Under the pieces are notes generated by a model that was given only the letters and a program-made list of their open reading frames with translations, had not been told where the DNA came from and ran no database searches. From Haemophilus influenzae (GTDB lineage: Bacteria > Pseudomonadota > Gammaproteobacteria > Enterobacterales > Pasteurellaceae), in assembly GCF_019703545.1 (NCBI RefSeq), contig NZ_AP018771.1:1054001-1118000 (forward strand): a stretch of DNA of 64,000 nt. Direction: 5' to 3'. Below are positions 52,744 to 64,000 of this stretch, piece after piece; position 1 is the stretch's first letter, and each line of letters begins with the position of its first letter. The position numbers and the translations under genes were made by a program.

Positions 52744-55700
52744 ATGAACAAAATTTTTAACGTTATTTGGAATGTTGTGACTCAAACTTGGGTTGTCGTA
52801 TCTGAACTCACTCGCACCCACACCAAATGCGCCTCCGCAACCGTGGCAACCGCTGTATTAGCTGTGTTGTCTGCAACGGTTCAGGCGAGTAACAGTAAAA
52901 CTGTTACAAATGGTTTGAATGCTTATGGCAGTACAAATGCTAATTTCGATGCGTTGAATAACTCTGCAACTGATTTAAATAGAAACGTTGATCCTGCTTA
53001 TAGCGGTTTATTAAACCTGAATGAAAAAACAGGTGCGAATAAACAGTTGTTGGTGGCTGACAGCACGGCGGCAACTGTAGGCGATTTGCGTAAGTTGGGT
53101 TGGGTCGTATCAACCAAAAACAGTACGAAAGAAGAAAGCAATCAAGTTAAACAAGCTGATGAAGTTCTCTTTACTGGATCTGGTGCTGCAACGGTTAGTT
53201 CCAAATCTGAAAACGGTAAACATACGATTACTGTGTCTGTTACCAAAGGCGAGTTTAATACCGTAAAAACAGATGCAGCTACGGCAGGTGCAGCAGGTGC
53301 AAATACTAACGAGCGCGGTAAAGTAACCGTGAGTGGTGTAACAGACCTTACAAAAGCAACTGCTGAAGATAAGAAAAAAGTGGCGACAGTGGTTGATGTT
53401 GCTAAGGCGATTAACGACGCAGCAACTTTCGTGAAAGTGGAAAACTCTAATGAAGAATTAGATGATAATCAGCAAGCTGATAATGCAGACCAAGCCCTTA
53501 AAGCAGGCGATACTTTGACCTTTAAGGCGGGTAAAAACTTAAAAGCCAAACGTGATGGTAAAAATATTACTTTTGCCCTTGCGAACGACCTTAACGTAAA
53601 AACTGCAACCGTTAGCGATAAATTATCGCTTGGTGCAAACGGTAATAAAGTTAATGTAACCAGTACAACTGATGGTTTGAACTTCGCGAAAGAGACAGCA
53701 GTTAATGGCGATACTAATATTCAATTGAGAGGTATTGGTTCAACTTTAACTGACACTATTACTGGTATAACAAAAACTGCAACTAACGGCGTGGCTGTTG
53801 AAAATCATAACCTTGCAGCAAGCGTGAAAGATGTGTTGAGTGCGGGTTGGAATATCAGAGGTGCTGCTACTGCGGGTGGTGTGGTTGATAATGTTGATTT
53901 TGTTTCGACTTACGACACTGTGGATTTTACAGATGATGGCGAAACTACAACAGTAACCGTAACCCAAAAAGCAAATGGTAAAGGTGCTGAAGTTAAAATT
54001 GGTGCAAAAACTTCTGTTATCAAAGAAAAAGACGGTAAGTTAGTTACAGGTAAAGCTAATAAAGAAGCAGGTGGTACAAATACTACCCCTGCAACTGAAG
54101 ATATGGACGAAGGCAAAGGCTTAGTGACTGCAGAGACTGTTATCAATGCAGTGAACAATGCTGGTTGGAGAATTAAAACAACAACGGCTAATGGTCAAGC
54201 TGGCAAGTTTGAAACTGTCACATCAGGCACAAATGTAACCTTTGATAATGGTAATGCGACCACTGCGATTGTAAGCAAGGATGATAAAGGTAACATCACT
54301 GTCAAGTACGATGTAAATGTTGGCGATGGCTTGAAAGTTGATACTGCAACGAAAAAAATCGTTGCAGATACGACCGCACTTACTGTGAATAGTGGTAATG
54401 AAGCTAACAAACCGAAAGGTAAAGTGGCTGAAATTACAAATGAAGGCGACAAGAAAAAGCTGGTTAATGCGGAAGGCTTAGTAAATGCTTTAAACAGCTT
54501 AAGCTGGACAGCAACTGCTGGCAAAGATGGCACTGGTAATGCAGAGGGTGCAAGCGACCAAGAAGTTAAAGCAGGCGACAAAGTTACCTTCAAAGCTGGC
54601 GACAACTTAGAAGTGAAACAGGATGGTGCGAACTTTACTTATTCACTGAATAGTACTTTGACTGGTTTAACGAGCATTACTTTAGATAAGACAGCGAATG
54701 GCGCAACCACTAAGATTACCAAAGACGGCTTAACCATTACGCCTGCGAATGGCGGTGCAACAGGTACGAATAATGCAAACATCATTAGCGTAACTACATC
54801 AGGTATTAGTGCGGGTAATAAAGCGATTACCAATGTTGCGAGTGGTTTGAATGCTTATGGCGATACGAATACTAATTTCGATGCTACAGCTAATTCTGCA
54901 ACTGATTTAACTAGACAGTTTGATGCGAATGGTGCTTATAACGGTTTATTAAATCTGAATGAAAAAGGAGCAAATAAAAATCTCTTGGTGGCTGACAGCA
55001 CTGCAGCGACCGTAGGCGATTTGCGCGGCTTGGGTTGGGTTATTTCTGCGGACAAAACCACAGGAGAACCCAATAAGGAATACAACGCGCAAGTGCGTAA
55101 CGCCAATGAAGTGAAATTCAAGAGCGGTAACGGTATCAATGTTTCCGGTAAAACATTAGATAACGGTACGCGCGAAATTACCTTTGAATTGGCTAAAGGC
55201 GAAGTGGTTAAATCGAATGAGTTTACCGTCAAAGAAACCAATGGCAAGGAAACGAGCTTGGTTAAAGTTGGCGATAAGTATTACAGCAAAGAGGATATTG
55301 ACCCAGCAACCGGTAAACCGAAAGTTACAAATGGCAATGCAGTTACTGCGAAATATCAAACTCAAGGCAATAAAATCGTTTCTACTGACGGCAATAATAC
55401 CGAAGCTACCTTAACCAACAAAGGTTCTGGCTATGTAACAGGTAACCAAGTGGCAGATGCGATTGCGAAATCAGGCTTTGAGCTTGGTTTGGCAAATGAA
55501 ACAAAAGCGAAAGCAGCGTTTGGCGATAAAGAAAAAGCCTTGTCTGATACTAAACTTGAAACTGTAAATGCCCACGATAAAGTCCGTTTTGCTAATGGTT
55601 TAAATACCAAAGTGAGCGCGGCAACGGTGGAAAGCACCGATGCAAACGGCGATAAAGTGACCACAACCTTTGTGAAAACCGATGTGGAATTGCCTTTAAC

Positions 55701-56207
55701 GCAAATCTACAACACCGATGCAAACGGTAATAAGATCGTTAAAAAAGCTGACGGAAAATGGTATGAAGTGAATTCTGATGGTACAGCAAGTAACACAGAA
55801 GTGACACTTGGTAATGTGGATGCAAACGGTAAGAAAGTTGTTAAAGTAACCGAAAATGGTGCGGATAAGTGGTATTACACCAAAGCTGACGGTACTGCGG
55901 ATAAAACCAAAGGCGAAGTGAGCAATGCTAAAGTTTCTACCGATGAAAAACACGTTGTCAGCCTTGATCCAAATGATCAATCAAAAGGTAAAGGCGTGGT
56001 CATTGACAATATGGCTAATGGCGAAATTTCTGCCACTTCCACCGATGCGATTAACGGAAGCCAGTTGTATGCCGTGGCAAAAGAGGTAACAAACCTTGCT
56101 GGACAAGTGAATAATCTTGAGGGCAAAGTGAATATATTCGCTTGTCAGGCACAACCAATAGTCAAGGTAAAACAGGCGTTGCAGCAGGTGTTGGTTACCA
56201 GTGGTAA
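52744..56207 (+). pseudogene. hia: trimeric autotransporter adhesin (Hia/Hsf family) with deleted membrane anchor
   Basis: The N-terminus is the extended signal peptide of large autotransporters, with likely cleavage after Ala48 (SATVQA). The passenger shows repeated Hia/Hsf modules: a LLVADSTAATVGDLR unit occurs twice (residues about 95-115 and 750-770), as do DANGNKIVKKADGKWY-like neck repeats near the end. The frame is intact up to NLAGQVNNLEGKVN (about 56141). It then shifts, and the true C-terminal end SGTTNSQGKTGVAAGVGYQW is present in another frame, stopping at TAA 56205-56207. Most of the YadA-type beta-barrel is therefore deleted. The shifted frame runs on to 56298 through the terminator. 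An unanchored, probably non-functional product is expected. Confidence 0.88.
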
Positions 56208-56226
56208 AGTTTGGATTATCCCTCTT

Positions 56227-56254
56227 AAAAAGCGGCATTTGCCGCTTTTTTTAT
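56227..56254 (+). terminator. terminator of the hia locus
   Basis: AAAAAGCGGC and GCCGCTTTTT form a 10-bp stem around ATTT, followed by more T. It sits right after the ancestral hia stop at 56205-56207 and inside the frameshifted tail. Confidence 0.9.
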
Positions 56255-56360
56255 GGGTGGCTATTATGTATCGTTTCAACCAAATGAATTTGTGCTAAAT
56301 TTCCTTTTGATGGTTAAAGTGCGGTGTTTTTAAATTGAATTAAAAGATGAAAATAAAGAC

Positions 56361-56389
56361 TTGACAAAACCTATAAATATCCTTTAAAA
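56361..56389 (+). promoter_or_regulatory. candidate promoter of the pxpBCA operon
   Basis: A consensus -35 TTGACA (56361-56366) is followed after 17 bases by TTAAAA (56384-56389), about 55 bases before the pxpB ATG. A USS lies just upstream (56317-56325). Confidence 0.5.
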
Positions 56390-56443
56390 GAGATCTGTAA
56401 CAAAAAAATAACAAATTACATAACATCATATAAAGGGTATATT

Positions 56444-57085
56444 ATGAATATCGTTCCGATCAGTGAGTCGGCGGTGGTTTGCTCTTTGCCACCCCCAGCT
56501 TCCATTCAACAACAACGCCAATTATGGGCGTTTGCTCGTCAATTGCAATCAGAACAAGATATTGTAGAAGTTGTCTTGGGAATGAATAATCTTACGGTTT
56601 TTACCGATTTTTTCGTGGATTTTAAGCAGCTTGTGCAACGTTTAGAACAACTTTGGGCTGAATTGAAAGTATCGGATTTTCAAGGACGCCATATTGAAAT
56701 TCCTGTTATTTATGGGGGAGAGCGAGGTCAGGATTTATCCGATGTCGCAAAATTTCATCACACGACACCAGAGCGGATTATTCAGATGCACAGTGAGCCT
56801 ATTTATACTGTGTATATGATTGGTTTCCAAGCAGGCTTTCCTTATTTGGGTGGTTTACCTGAAAACGTACACACGCCACGCCGTGCCACGCCAAGAACGG
56901 TTGTTCCTGCTGGTTCTGTTGGTATTGGGGGCGCGCAAACGGGGATTTATCCTTTTGCTTCGCCAGGTGGGTGGCAGTTGATCGGTTATACTAAGCAAGC
57001 ACTTTTTGATAAAAATCAAGCACAACCAACCTTATTACAAGCTGGCGATACTGTGAAATTTATTGTGGAGGGGATTGAACTATGA
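56444..57085 (+). CDS. pxpB: 5-oxoprolinase subunit PxpB (KipI-like)
   Basis: PxpB, with PxpC and PxpA, forms the bacterial ATP-dependent 5-oxoprolinase that opens pyroglutamate to glutamate. Family motifs are the N-terminal ISESAVVCSLP and the strongly conserved YMIGFQAGFPYLGGLP, followed by RTVVPAGSVGIGGAQTGIYP and SPGGWQLIGYT. The length of 213 residues is usual. The stop overlaps the pxpC start by 4 bases. In Bacillus the homologue KipI inhibits the sporulation kinase KinA, but that partner does not occur here. Confidence 0.93.
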   Translation: MNIVPISESAVVCSLPPPASIQQQRQLWAFARQLQSEQDIVEVVLGMNNLTVFTDFFVDFKQLVQRLEQLWAELKVSDFQGRHIEIPVIYGGERGQDLSDVAKFHHTTPERIIQMHSEPIYTVYMIGFQAGFPYLGGLPENVHTPRRATPRTVVPAGSVGIGGAQTGIYPFASPGGWQLIGYTKQALFDKNQAQPTLLQAGDTVKFIVEGIEL

Positions 57086-58011
57086 TTGATGTGCTTGATG
57101 TGCAATCCCGTGCGACTATTCAAGATTTAGGACGTTTTGGTTTACGCCGATTTGGTATTAGCCATTGTGGGGCAATGGATAAATTAGCCTTACGTGCAGG
57201 CAATATTTTATTGGGCAATGCAGAGAACGTTCCTGCCATTGAAGTGCCTTTAGGTGGCATTACATTGCAATTTCAGCAAGATATGAATTTTTGTGTGACA
57301 GGTGCTTTTTATGAAATGACGTTAGATGATAAGCCTGTTTTTGCTTATTGGCGTTATCAAGCACGTGCCGGTCAAATATTAAAAATGACCCGTGCAAAAA
57401 TTGGAATGTATGGTTATTTATGTGTTCAAGGCGGTTTTGTTTTGCCTCAAGCATTGAATTCTTGTAGCACGGATTTAAGAGCGAAAATAGGGGGCATTGA
57501 GGGACGTTGTTTGCAGGCAGGCGATCAGCTACAAACGGCAAATGATCATATTTTGCGTAGCGAAATTGGTGTTGCGCCGATTCCGCTTAGTGATGTTATT
57601 CGTGCTTTGCCATCTTCTGAATATCAGGCGTTTAAACGAAAATCCCAATATTATTGGTGGCGAAATGAATGGACGTTGCAAAGTAATAGTGATCGTATGG
57701 GTTATCGTTTTCAAGGTCAGACATTAGAATTAAAGCAGCCGTTGGAAATGCTATCTCACGCCATTCAGTTTGGTAGTGTGCAAGTTCCACCAAGTGGTCA
57801 GCCTATTATTTTGATGGCGGATGCGCAAACCACAGGCGGTTATCCTAAAATTGCTAATGTGATTGATGCCGATCTTGGGGCTTTGGCACAGGTGCGTTTA
57901 GGTTCAACGATTAAATTTGAAGCGGTTAGCTTACAAGAGGCTGCTAAATTACGCCGTAAAAATGAAATATACCTTGATCAAATTAGGAGAATTGTTGATG
58001 AAAAAAATTGA
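57082..58011 (+). CDS. pxpC: 5-oxoprolinase subunit PxpC (KipA-like)
   Basis: PxpC is the biotin-dependent-carboxylase-like subunit of the complex. The start [22 protein letters not shown] and the segment [15 protein letters not shown], then [16 protein letters not shown], are conserved in the family. The length of 309 residues is normal. The gene overlaps pxpB by 4 bases and pxpA by 14 bases, so the three subunits are co-translated. Confidence 0.93.
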   Translation: MIDVLDVQSRATIQDLGRFGLRRFGISHCGAMDKLALRAGNILLGNAENVPAIEVPLGGITLQFQQDMNFCVTGAFYEMTLDDKPVFAYWRYQARAGQILKMTRAKIGMYGYLCVQGGFVLPQALNSCSTDLRAKIGGIEGRCLQAGDQLQTANDHILRSEIGVAPIPLSDVIRALPSSEYQAFKRKSQYYWWRNEWTLQSNSDRMGYRFQGQTLELKQPLEMLSHAIQFGSVQVPPSGQPIILMADAQTTGGYPKIANVIDADLGALAQVRLGSTIKFEAVSLQEAAKLRRKNEIYLDQIRRIVDEKN

Positions 58012-58735
58012 TTTAAATGCAGATATTGCAGAGGGTTTTCCTTTTGATGAAAGTTTGTTGCAGTTGCTTTCTTCTGCAAATATTGCCTGTGGCTTACACG
58101 CTGGGGGCGCAAAGGAAATGCAAAGTGCGGTCAAATTTGCGAAAGAAAATAAGGTGCGTATTGGTGCGCACCCTAGTTTTCCTGATCGAGAAAATTTTGG
58201 TCGTACGGCAATGGCGTTGTCTTTACAGGAATTAATCGCACATTTGCGTTATCAATTAGGTGCATTAAAAGCGATTTGTGATGGCGAGGGGGCGGTAATT
58301 AGTTATGTTAAGCCTCACGGTGCGTTATATAACCAAGCGGCAAAAGATGAAAAAATAGCGCGTGTAATTGCACAAACTGTTTATCAATTTGATCCGAATT
58401 TGAAATTAATGGGGTTAGCGGGTAGTTTAATGTTGCGTATCGCAGAGGAAGAAGGGTTGCAAACTATTTCTGAAGTGTTTGCCGATCGACATTATATGCC
58501 TGATGGGAGTTTAGTGCCTCGTTCTCAACCAAATGCAATGGTAAAATCTGATAAGGAAGCTATTCAACAAGTGTTACAAATGGTAACAAAGGGGCAAGTC
58601 AATGCCATTGATGGAAGCCTCGTGCCTGTAAAAGCAGAAAGTATTTGCTTACACGGCGATAATCAACATTCTTTGCAATTTGCTAAACGCATTGTGGAAG
58701 AATTAGAAAAAAATCATATCAAAATAACGGCATAA
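57998..58735 (+). CDS. pxpA: 5-oxoprolinase subunit PxpA (LamB/YcsF family)
   Basis: PxpA is the third subunit of the 5-oxoprolinase. [12 protein letters not shown] at the start, [10 protein letters not shown] and VKPHGALYN are family signatures with likely metal or substrate residues. The start at 57998 has AGGAGA upstream and homology begins there; a longer frame inside pxpC is not supported. This gives 245 residues. A USS lies inside (58123-58131). Confidence 0.93.
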   Translation: MKKIDLNADIAEGFPFDESLLQLLSSANIACGLHAGGAKEMQSAVKFAKENKVRIGAHPSFPDRENFGRTAMALSLQELIAHLRYQLGALKAICDGEGAVISYVKPHGALYNQAAKDEKIARVIAQTVYQFDPNLKLMGLAGSLMLRIAEEEGLQTISEVFADRHYMPDGSLVPRSQPNAMVKSDKEAIQQVLQMVTKGQVNAIDGSLVPVKAESICLHGDNQHSLQFAKRIVEELEKNHIKITA

Positions 58736-58778
58736 GCCGAATAAACACATAACATCAACTTAACAATGGAGGTGCTTT

Positions 58779-59972
58779 ATGGCATCAATTACTCACAGAC
58801 GAAATGCGGTTTTAGGGGCGGCTTTCTTAATGGCGACATCCGCTATTGGTCCTGGGTTTTTAACTCAAACTGCAACCTTTACCAATACTTTATTAGCAAG
58901 TTTTGGCTTTGTTATTTTATTATCAATTTTGTTAGATATTGGTGCTCAACTTAATATTTGGCGAATTGTTATTGTGTCTGGCAAACGTGCGCAAGATATT
59001 TCTAATGCGGTTTTTCCGAAAGCAGGGTATTTTCTTGCTGCACTGATTGTGATGGGCGGACTGGCTTTTAACATTGGTAATGTTGGCGGTGCGGGGCTTG
59101 GTTTAAATTCTATTTTTGGCATAGCACCAGAAATAGGCGCAGTGATTAGCGGTATTATTGCTATTTTGATTTTTTTGCGTAAAGAAGCAGGCTTATTAAT
59201 GGATCGTTTTGCGCAATTAATGGGCTTTATTATGGTTGCGCTCACATTTTATGTAATGTTTAAAACTGAACCACCTGTGGCTGAAGCAGCGTATCATTCC
59301 TTTATTCCAGAACAAATTGATCCTATTGCTATTGTTACATTAGTGGGGGGAACCGTAGGCGGTTATATTACTTTTGCAGGCGCGCATCGTTTATTAGATG
59401 CGGGCATTCAAGGCGAAAAAGCAATGGCTGAAGTGAGCCGTAGTTCTGTTTCAGCCATTTTAATTGCTTCAACAATGCGTGTTGTATTATTTCTTGCGGT
59501 GCTTGGTGTGGTCTCAAAAGGTGTGTCTCTTAATCCTAAAAATCCAGCTGAAACGCCTTTTGAATATGTAGCAGGCAATTTTGGTCAAGTGTTATTTGGA
59601 GTGGTTATTTGGGCTGCGTCTGTCACATCTGTTATTGGTGCGGCTTATACTTCAGTTTCTTTCTTAACGACCCTTTGTCCAACCATTGAACGCAATCGTA
59701 ATCGTTGGATTATTGCTTTTATTGTGATTTCTACTGTTGTTTTAGTCACTGTGGGAAAACCTGCTGCGGTATTAGTCTTTGTGGGAACATTAAATGGCTT
59801 AATATTGCCAATTGCATTGGCATTAATTTTGTTAGCTGCTTACAGAAGTGATATTGTTGGCACTTATAAACACCCTGTTTTTTTAGCTTTTTCAGGCTGG
59901 TTTGTTGTGATTATTATGGCAATATTAAGTGGAAAAACGATTATTTCTTATATTTCTAGTTTTTTTAGCTAA
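58779..59972 (+). CDS. NRAMP-related transporter linked to 5-oxoprolinase
   Basis: This 397-residue protein has about 11 hydrophobic segments and the overall pattern of the NRAMP/YcsG group. In the first helix, where metal-transporting NRAMPs have DPGN, it has SAIGPGFLTQTATF (GPGF at 24-27), so the metal-binding Asp and Asn are missing. A GAHRLLDAG segment stands where the Met-Pro-His motif of the sixth helix would be. It follows pxpA by 43 bases with ribosome site ATGGAGG. The same pairing occurs in Bacillus (ycsF-ycsG). A role in moving 5-oxoproline or a related amino acid is a reasonable inference, not shown. Confidence 0.82.
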   Translation: MASITHRRNAVLGAAFLMATSAIGPGFLTQTATFTNTLLASFGFVILLSILLDIGAQLNIWRIVIVSGKRAQDISNAVFPKAGYFLAALIVMGGLAFNIGNVGGAGLGLNSIFGIAPEIGAVISGIIAILIFLRKEAGLLMDRFAQLMGFIMVALTFYVMFKTEPPVAEAAYHSFIPEQIDPIAIVTLVGGTVGGYITFAGAHRLLDAGIQGEKAMAEVSRSSVSAILIASTMRVVLFLAVLGVVSKGVSLNPKNPAETPFEYVAGNFGQVLFGVVIWAASVTSVIGAAYTSVSFLTTLCPTIERNRNRWIIAFIVISTVVLVTVGKPAAVLVFVGTLNGLILPIALALILLAAYRSDIVGTYKHPVFLAFSGWFVVIIMAILSGKTIISYISSFFS

Positions 59973-59989
59973 CTAATATTTTGTGAAAG

Positions 59990-60040
59990 AATCTGCATTT
60001 CATGATGTTAAATATCAGTCATTGAAATGCAGATTTTATT
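59990..60040. terminator. terminator between the NRAMP-related gene and argG (convergent)
   Basis: AATCTGCATTTCA (59990-60002) pairs perfectly with TGAAATGCAGATT (60023-60035), with T-rich sequence after it on the plus strand and A-rich sequence on the other side. Confidence 0.85.
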
Positions 60041-60042
60041 AT

Positions 60043-61386
<1,344 letters not shown>

Positions 61387-61532
61387 TTACTAATAATTAG
61401 AATTGAATAAATAATCGATTTTTATGAATAAAAATTCGATAGAGTATAACCGCACTTTTCCTCTTTGTCTAGTGTTTTGTGCATTAAAAGCAAAAATCTT
61501 TATTTAGCTTTGTGCATAAAAAATCCTAATTT

Positions 61533-62405
61533 TCATTTTGTTAATAAATCCAGTGCTTCTTGATATTTATCAACGGTTTTCTGAATAATATTTTCTGGCA
61601 CTTTTGGTGCGGGAGCTTGTTTATTCCAGCCGCTATTTTCTAACCAATCGCGCACAAATTGTTTATCGAATGATGGGGGATTTGTTCCTGCTTGGTAAGT
61701 ATCCACAGACCAAAAACGGCTAGAGTCTGGTGTTAATACTTCATCCATTAAGGTAAGCGTGCCATTTTCATCTAAACCAAATTCAAATTTTGTGTCACAA
61801 ATAATAATCCCTTTAGTCAGTGCATATTCTGCAGCCACGGTATAAAGTGCGATAGCTTTTTCTTTTACTTGTGCGGCTAAATCAGCCCCGATAAGTTTTT
61901 CGCATTCTGCATAGCTGATATTTATATCGTGGTTGCCAACTTCTTCTTTGCTTGATGGCGTGAAAATAGCTTCGGGTAATTTACTCGCTTCCACCAAGCC
62001 TTCAGGTAATTTTAATCCGCAGATAGTACCAGTTTGTTTGTAATCTTTTAAACCACTGCCAGTTAAATAACCACGTGCGATAGATTCAATTTTAATGGGA
62101 TTCAAACGTTTACACACGACGGCGCGATCTCTGATTAAATCCGCTTCTTCTTTTGGTAACACATCATAAACGCTGTCGCCAGTGAAATGATTGGGCATAA
62201 TGTGAGCAAGTTTATTAAACCAAAAATTGGAAATTTGAGTTAGGATTTCGCCTTTTCGTGGAATGGGATCATCTAAAATAACATCAAAGGCAGATAAGCG
62301 GTCAGAAGCAACCATTAGCATGCGTTTATCATCGATTTCATAGAGATCGCGTACTTTGCCTGAATAGATTTTTTTTAGACTTAAAATGGGGAGTTGTTGT
62401 GTCAT
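61533..62405 (-). CDS. purC: SAICAR synthetase PurC (long form)
   Basis: PurC joins aspartate to CAIR in purine synthesis. KKIYSGKVRDLYEID near the start is the nucleotide-binding signature, and ICDTKFEFGLDENG and DEVLTPDSSRFW are conserved. I choose the ATG at 62405 (MTQQLPILSL) because CAGGTG precedes it; an upstream in-frame ATG adds 16 residues without support. At 290 residues it belongs to the longer yeast-like type rather than the ~237-residue E. coli type. A USS lies upstream (62447-62455). Confidence 0.94.
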   Translation of the reverse strand: MTQQLPILSLKKIYSGKVRDLYEIDDKRMLMVASDRLSAFDVILDDPIPRKGEILTQISNFWFNKLAHIMPNHFTGDSVYDVLPKEEADLIRDRAVVCKRLNPIKIESIARGYLTGSGLKDYKQTGTICGLKLPEGLVEASKLPEAIFTPSSKEEVGNHDINISYAECEKLIGADLAAQVKEKAIALYTVAAEYALTKGIIICDTKFEFGLDENGTLTLMDEVLTPDSSRFWSVDTYQAGTNPPSFDKQFVRDWLENSGWNKQAPAPKVPENIIQKTVDKYQEALDLLTK

Positions 62406-62577
62406 CGTTTTGCACCTGTATGAAAGTAAAAACTGGCGCGTATTGTACCGCACTTTTAAATCAAATAAAGCAAACGTTTGCTATTTTTTAAAAAGAAATA
62501 AAAATCCTCTGAAATGTTAGGGGAAGTATAGGGGGAAAATGTTTATTATTGGAAATTTAGTAAATCCTATGGCTTAA

Positions 62578-64000
62578 TTATTGAGCGGGTGGATTGGGAT
62601 TATCCAATACGTCCCACAGGCTTTCTTGTGGTGGTGTTTCTGTTTCAGTTGTTGGCGTGAGAGAGGGAGATGATGTTTCGCCACAGAAATTCTGACGATT
62701 ATTTAGCCAAACAGGAATTGTTCGATAACTCTCACAATCCCAGTCACCGTATTGATTTATCCCCACCCATTTCACTGTTGTAGGGGGAGTAATTGTTAAT
62801 TTTTCAATATTTGTACGGTTTAAATAATCTTTATAAATTTGCAATGCGCCAGAAGCACCAGTCAGTTTTGTTTCGCCATTATCATCGCGACCAAGCCAGA
62901 CGGTGCTGATATTTTTTCCGTCAATTCCCACAAACCACGTATCGCGTGATTCATTGGTTGTGCCTGTTTTGCCTGCTAAATGTAAATCAGCGTAATCCTT
63001 TTGCAAACTGCGAGCTGTACCACGTTCAACAGTTTGTTGCATTGCAAATAAGGTTTGGAATGCCGCTTCTTGTGGCACCACTTGTTTTGCACTTTTATCG
63101 TGTTGAAAAATTAGGTTACCTTGACGATCTGCAATACTATCGACGGTTGTAAGCGCAATTCTCCCACCTTGATTGGCAAGGGTTTGATAAAGTTTTGTGA
63201 CATCATAAGGCGAAATGCTATAAGAACCGAGCAACATCGCAGGCACTTTAGGAATTTCCACGTTGTCCCAGCCCATCGCTTTTTGCGTGTCAATGACTTT
63301 GCTCAAGCCAACTTTCATACCAATATTTACAGTGGGAATATTTAAAGAACGGGCTAAGGCATCCATTAACATTACTGAATCACTATATTTTTTGTCATAG
63401 TTGCGTGGCTGCCACGGCGGGCTACCTTTGACATTAATTGTTATTGGTTGGTTATTAATTGGGGTATTCAAACGGAACTGTTCTGGGTTAGAAAGTGCGG
63501 TCAAATAAATAGAAGGTTTTACTAAAGAACCAATCTGACGTTTTGCCATTAATGCACGATTAAAGCCTGCATATTGCGTTTGTAAACCGCCAACTACTGC
63601 ACGAATTTCGCCTGTGCGATAATCCGTTATAATCATCGCTCCCTCTAAATGGGGATTTTTCATTTTCAGTTGTAATTGCGAAACGGTATTGACCACTGCA
63701 TTTTCTGCTTGAGCTTGTTGTTTTAAATCCATTGTGGAAAAAATACGTGCACCAAGTAAACTGGATATTTTGTGTTCGCCCAGTTCACGGCGTAAATCTG
63801 CTTGTAAAGTTTGAATAAACGCAGGATATTTACGCGAGATTTGCCCTTTCTTTTGCACACCTAAAGGTCGCTGACTTAATAATTGATAAAGTTCATCGCC
63901 GATCATTTTATGTTCAAGCATTAGCTTTAAAACAATGTTGCGACGTTCGAGCGCGTTTTGCGGATTACGCCACGGATTATAAAGTGAAGGGCCTTTGACC
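62578..64000 (-). CDS. mrcB: penicillin-binding protein 1B, C-terminal part (partial)
   Basis: The frame is open to the window edge, so the N-terminal membrane anchor and the glycosyltransferase domain lie outside. VKGPSLYNPWRNPQNALERR at the edge matches the end of the glycosyltransferase domain of PBP1B. The transpeptidase motifs follow in order: SLVK (GSLVKPSIYLTAL), SLN (RSLNIPTVN) and KTG (AGKTGTTNES). A short proline-rich tail ends the protein. It makes and cross-links peptidoglycan in the periplasm. It is probably transcribed separately from purC, 172 bases away. Confidence 0.94.
   Translation of the reverse strand, partial: VKGPSLYNPWRNPQNALERRNIVLKLMLEHKMIGDELYQLLSQRPLGVQKKGQISRKYPAFIQTLQADLRRELGEHKISSLLGARIFSTMDLKQQAQAENAVVNTVSQLQLKMKNPHLEGAMIITDYRTGEIRAVVGGLQTQYAGFNRALMAKRQIGSLVKPSIYLTALSNPEQFRLNTPINNQPITINVKGSPPWQPRNYDKKYSDSVMLMDALARSLNIPTVNIGMKVGLSKVIDTQKAMGWDNVEIPKVPAMLLGSYSISPYDVTKLYQTLANQGGRIALTTVDSIADRQGNLIFQHDKSAKQVVPQEAAFQTLFAMQQTVERGTARSLQKDYADLHLAGKTGTTNESRDTWFVGIDGKNISTVWLGRDDNGETKLTGASGALQIYKDYLNRTNIEKLTITPPTTVKWVGINQYGDWDCESYRTIPVWLNNRQNFCGETSSPSLTPTTETETPPQESLWDVLDNPNPPAQ

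Noticed and set aside
53746-56238. Several long minus-strand open frames opposite the hia gene
   Set aside because: They mirror the repetitive, biased codon use of the adhesin gene and have low-complexity products without ribosome sites.
56144-56298. The C-terminal tail of the shifted hia frame as a real protein end
   Set aside because: It reads through the gene's own terminator hairpin, while the family's true ending is present in another frame.

Overview
The window is chromosomal DNA of Haemophilus influenzae or a very close Pasteurellaceae relative. The base composition is AT-rich, and about 45-50 exact copies of the 9-mer AAGTGCGGT or its complement (the H. influenzae DNA uptake signal, USS) are scattered through it. 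The gene order (lipA/lipB, citCDEFXG, lepA-lepB-rnc-era, fdxGHI, gapA, gmk-rpoZ-spoT-recG, an rrn operon, prfC, fabI, rnb, a Hia/Hsf adhesin locus, argG, purC, mrcB) matches what I remember of the H. influenzae chromosome around the conventional numbering start. The strain cannot be fixed from the sequence alone.

Layout. 1-2.1 kb: the end of dacA, then ybeD-lipB-lipA (lipoate synthesis). 2.2-9.0 kb: a citrate fermentation operon, citC-D-E-F-XG plus a DASS-family carboxylate transporter. 9.4-19.8 kb: miaB, ung, grcA, the lepA-lepB-rnc-era operon, rsmC, holD, rimI. 18.9-25.7 kb: formate dehydrogenase (selenoprotein fdxG with a clear SECIS hairpin, fdxH, fdxI) with its maturation genes fdhE and fdhD. 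25.9-30.3 kb: ybeY, a Cof-type HAD phosphatase, a long-chain acyl-CoA ligase, gapA. 30.5-36.7 kb: gmk, rpoZ, spoT, recG, murI. 36.9-38.0 kb: lldD. 38.1-44.0 kb: a complete rrn operon (16S, tRNA-Ile, tRNA-Ala, 23S, 5S) whose 23S gene carries an intervening sequence in helix 45. 44.0-45.1 kb: a two-gene accessory module between the intact 5S gene and a decayed 5S copy. 45.2-47.5 kb: a MetR-like regulator, the ygaZH exporter and a small membrane protein. 47.6-52.4 kb: prfC, a REPIN-like palindromic element, fabI, rnb. 52.5-56.3 kb: a trimeric autotransporter (hia/hsf) locus with a 30-T tract upstream and a broken membrane anchor. 56.4-60.0 kb: the 5-oxoprolinase operon pxpBCA with an NRAMP-related transporter. 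60.0-64.0 kb: argG, purC and the 3' part of mrcB.

How the parts work together. Citrate lyase with its own transporter, formate dehydrogenase, lactate dehydrogenase and GrcA describe a facultative anaerobe living on host carboxylates, lactate and formate. CRP-like TGTGATCTA sites lie upstream of fdxG/fdhD, gapA and lldD. The rrn operon and the rnc gene of the same window are functionally linked, because RNase III is expected to trim the 23S processing stem and cut the helix-45 insert.

The least explained stretch is 44.0-45.1 kb. It holds a 75-residue soluble protein and a 166-residue four-helix membrane protein. The pair is preceded by two perfect inverted repeats with centres 21 bp apart, one of which contains a consensus -35 box, and is closed by a degenerate 5S rRNA fragment and a duplicated terminator. 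I recognise neither protein. Other points worth a second look are the stacked palindromes before the TTG-started spoT, the barrel deletion in hia, the REPIN-like element between prfC and fabI, and the structured gap inside the cit operon.
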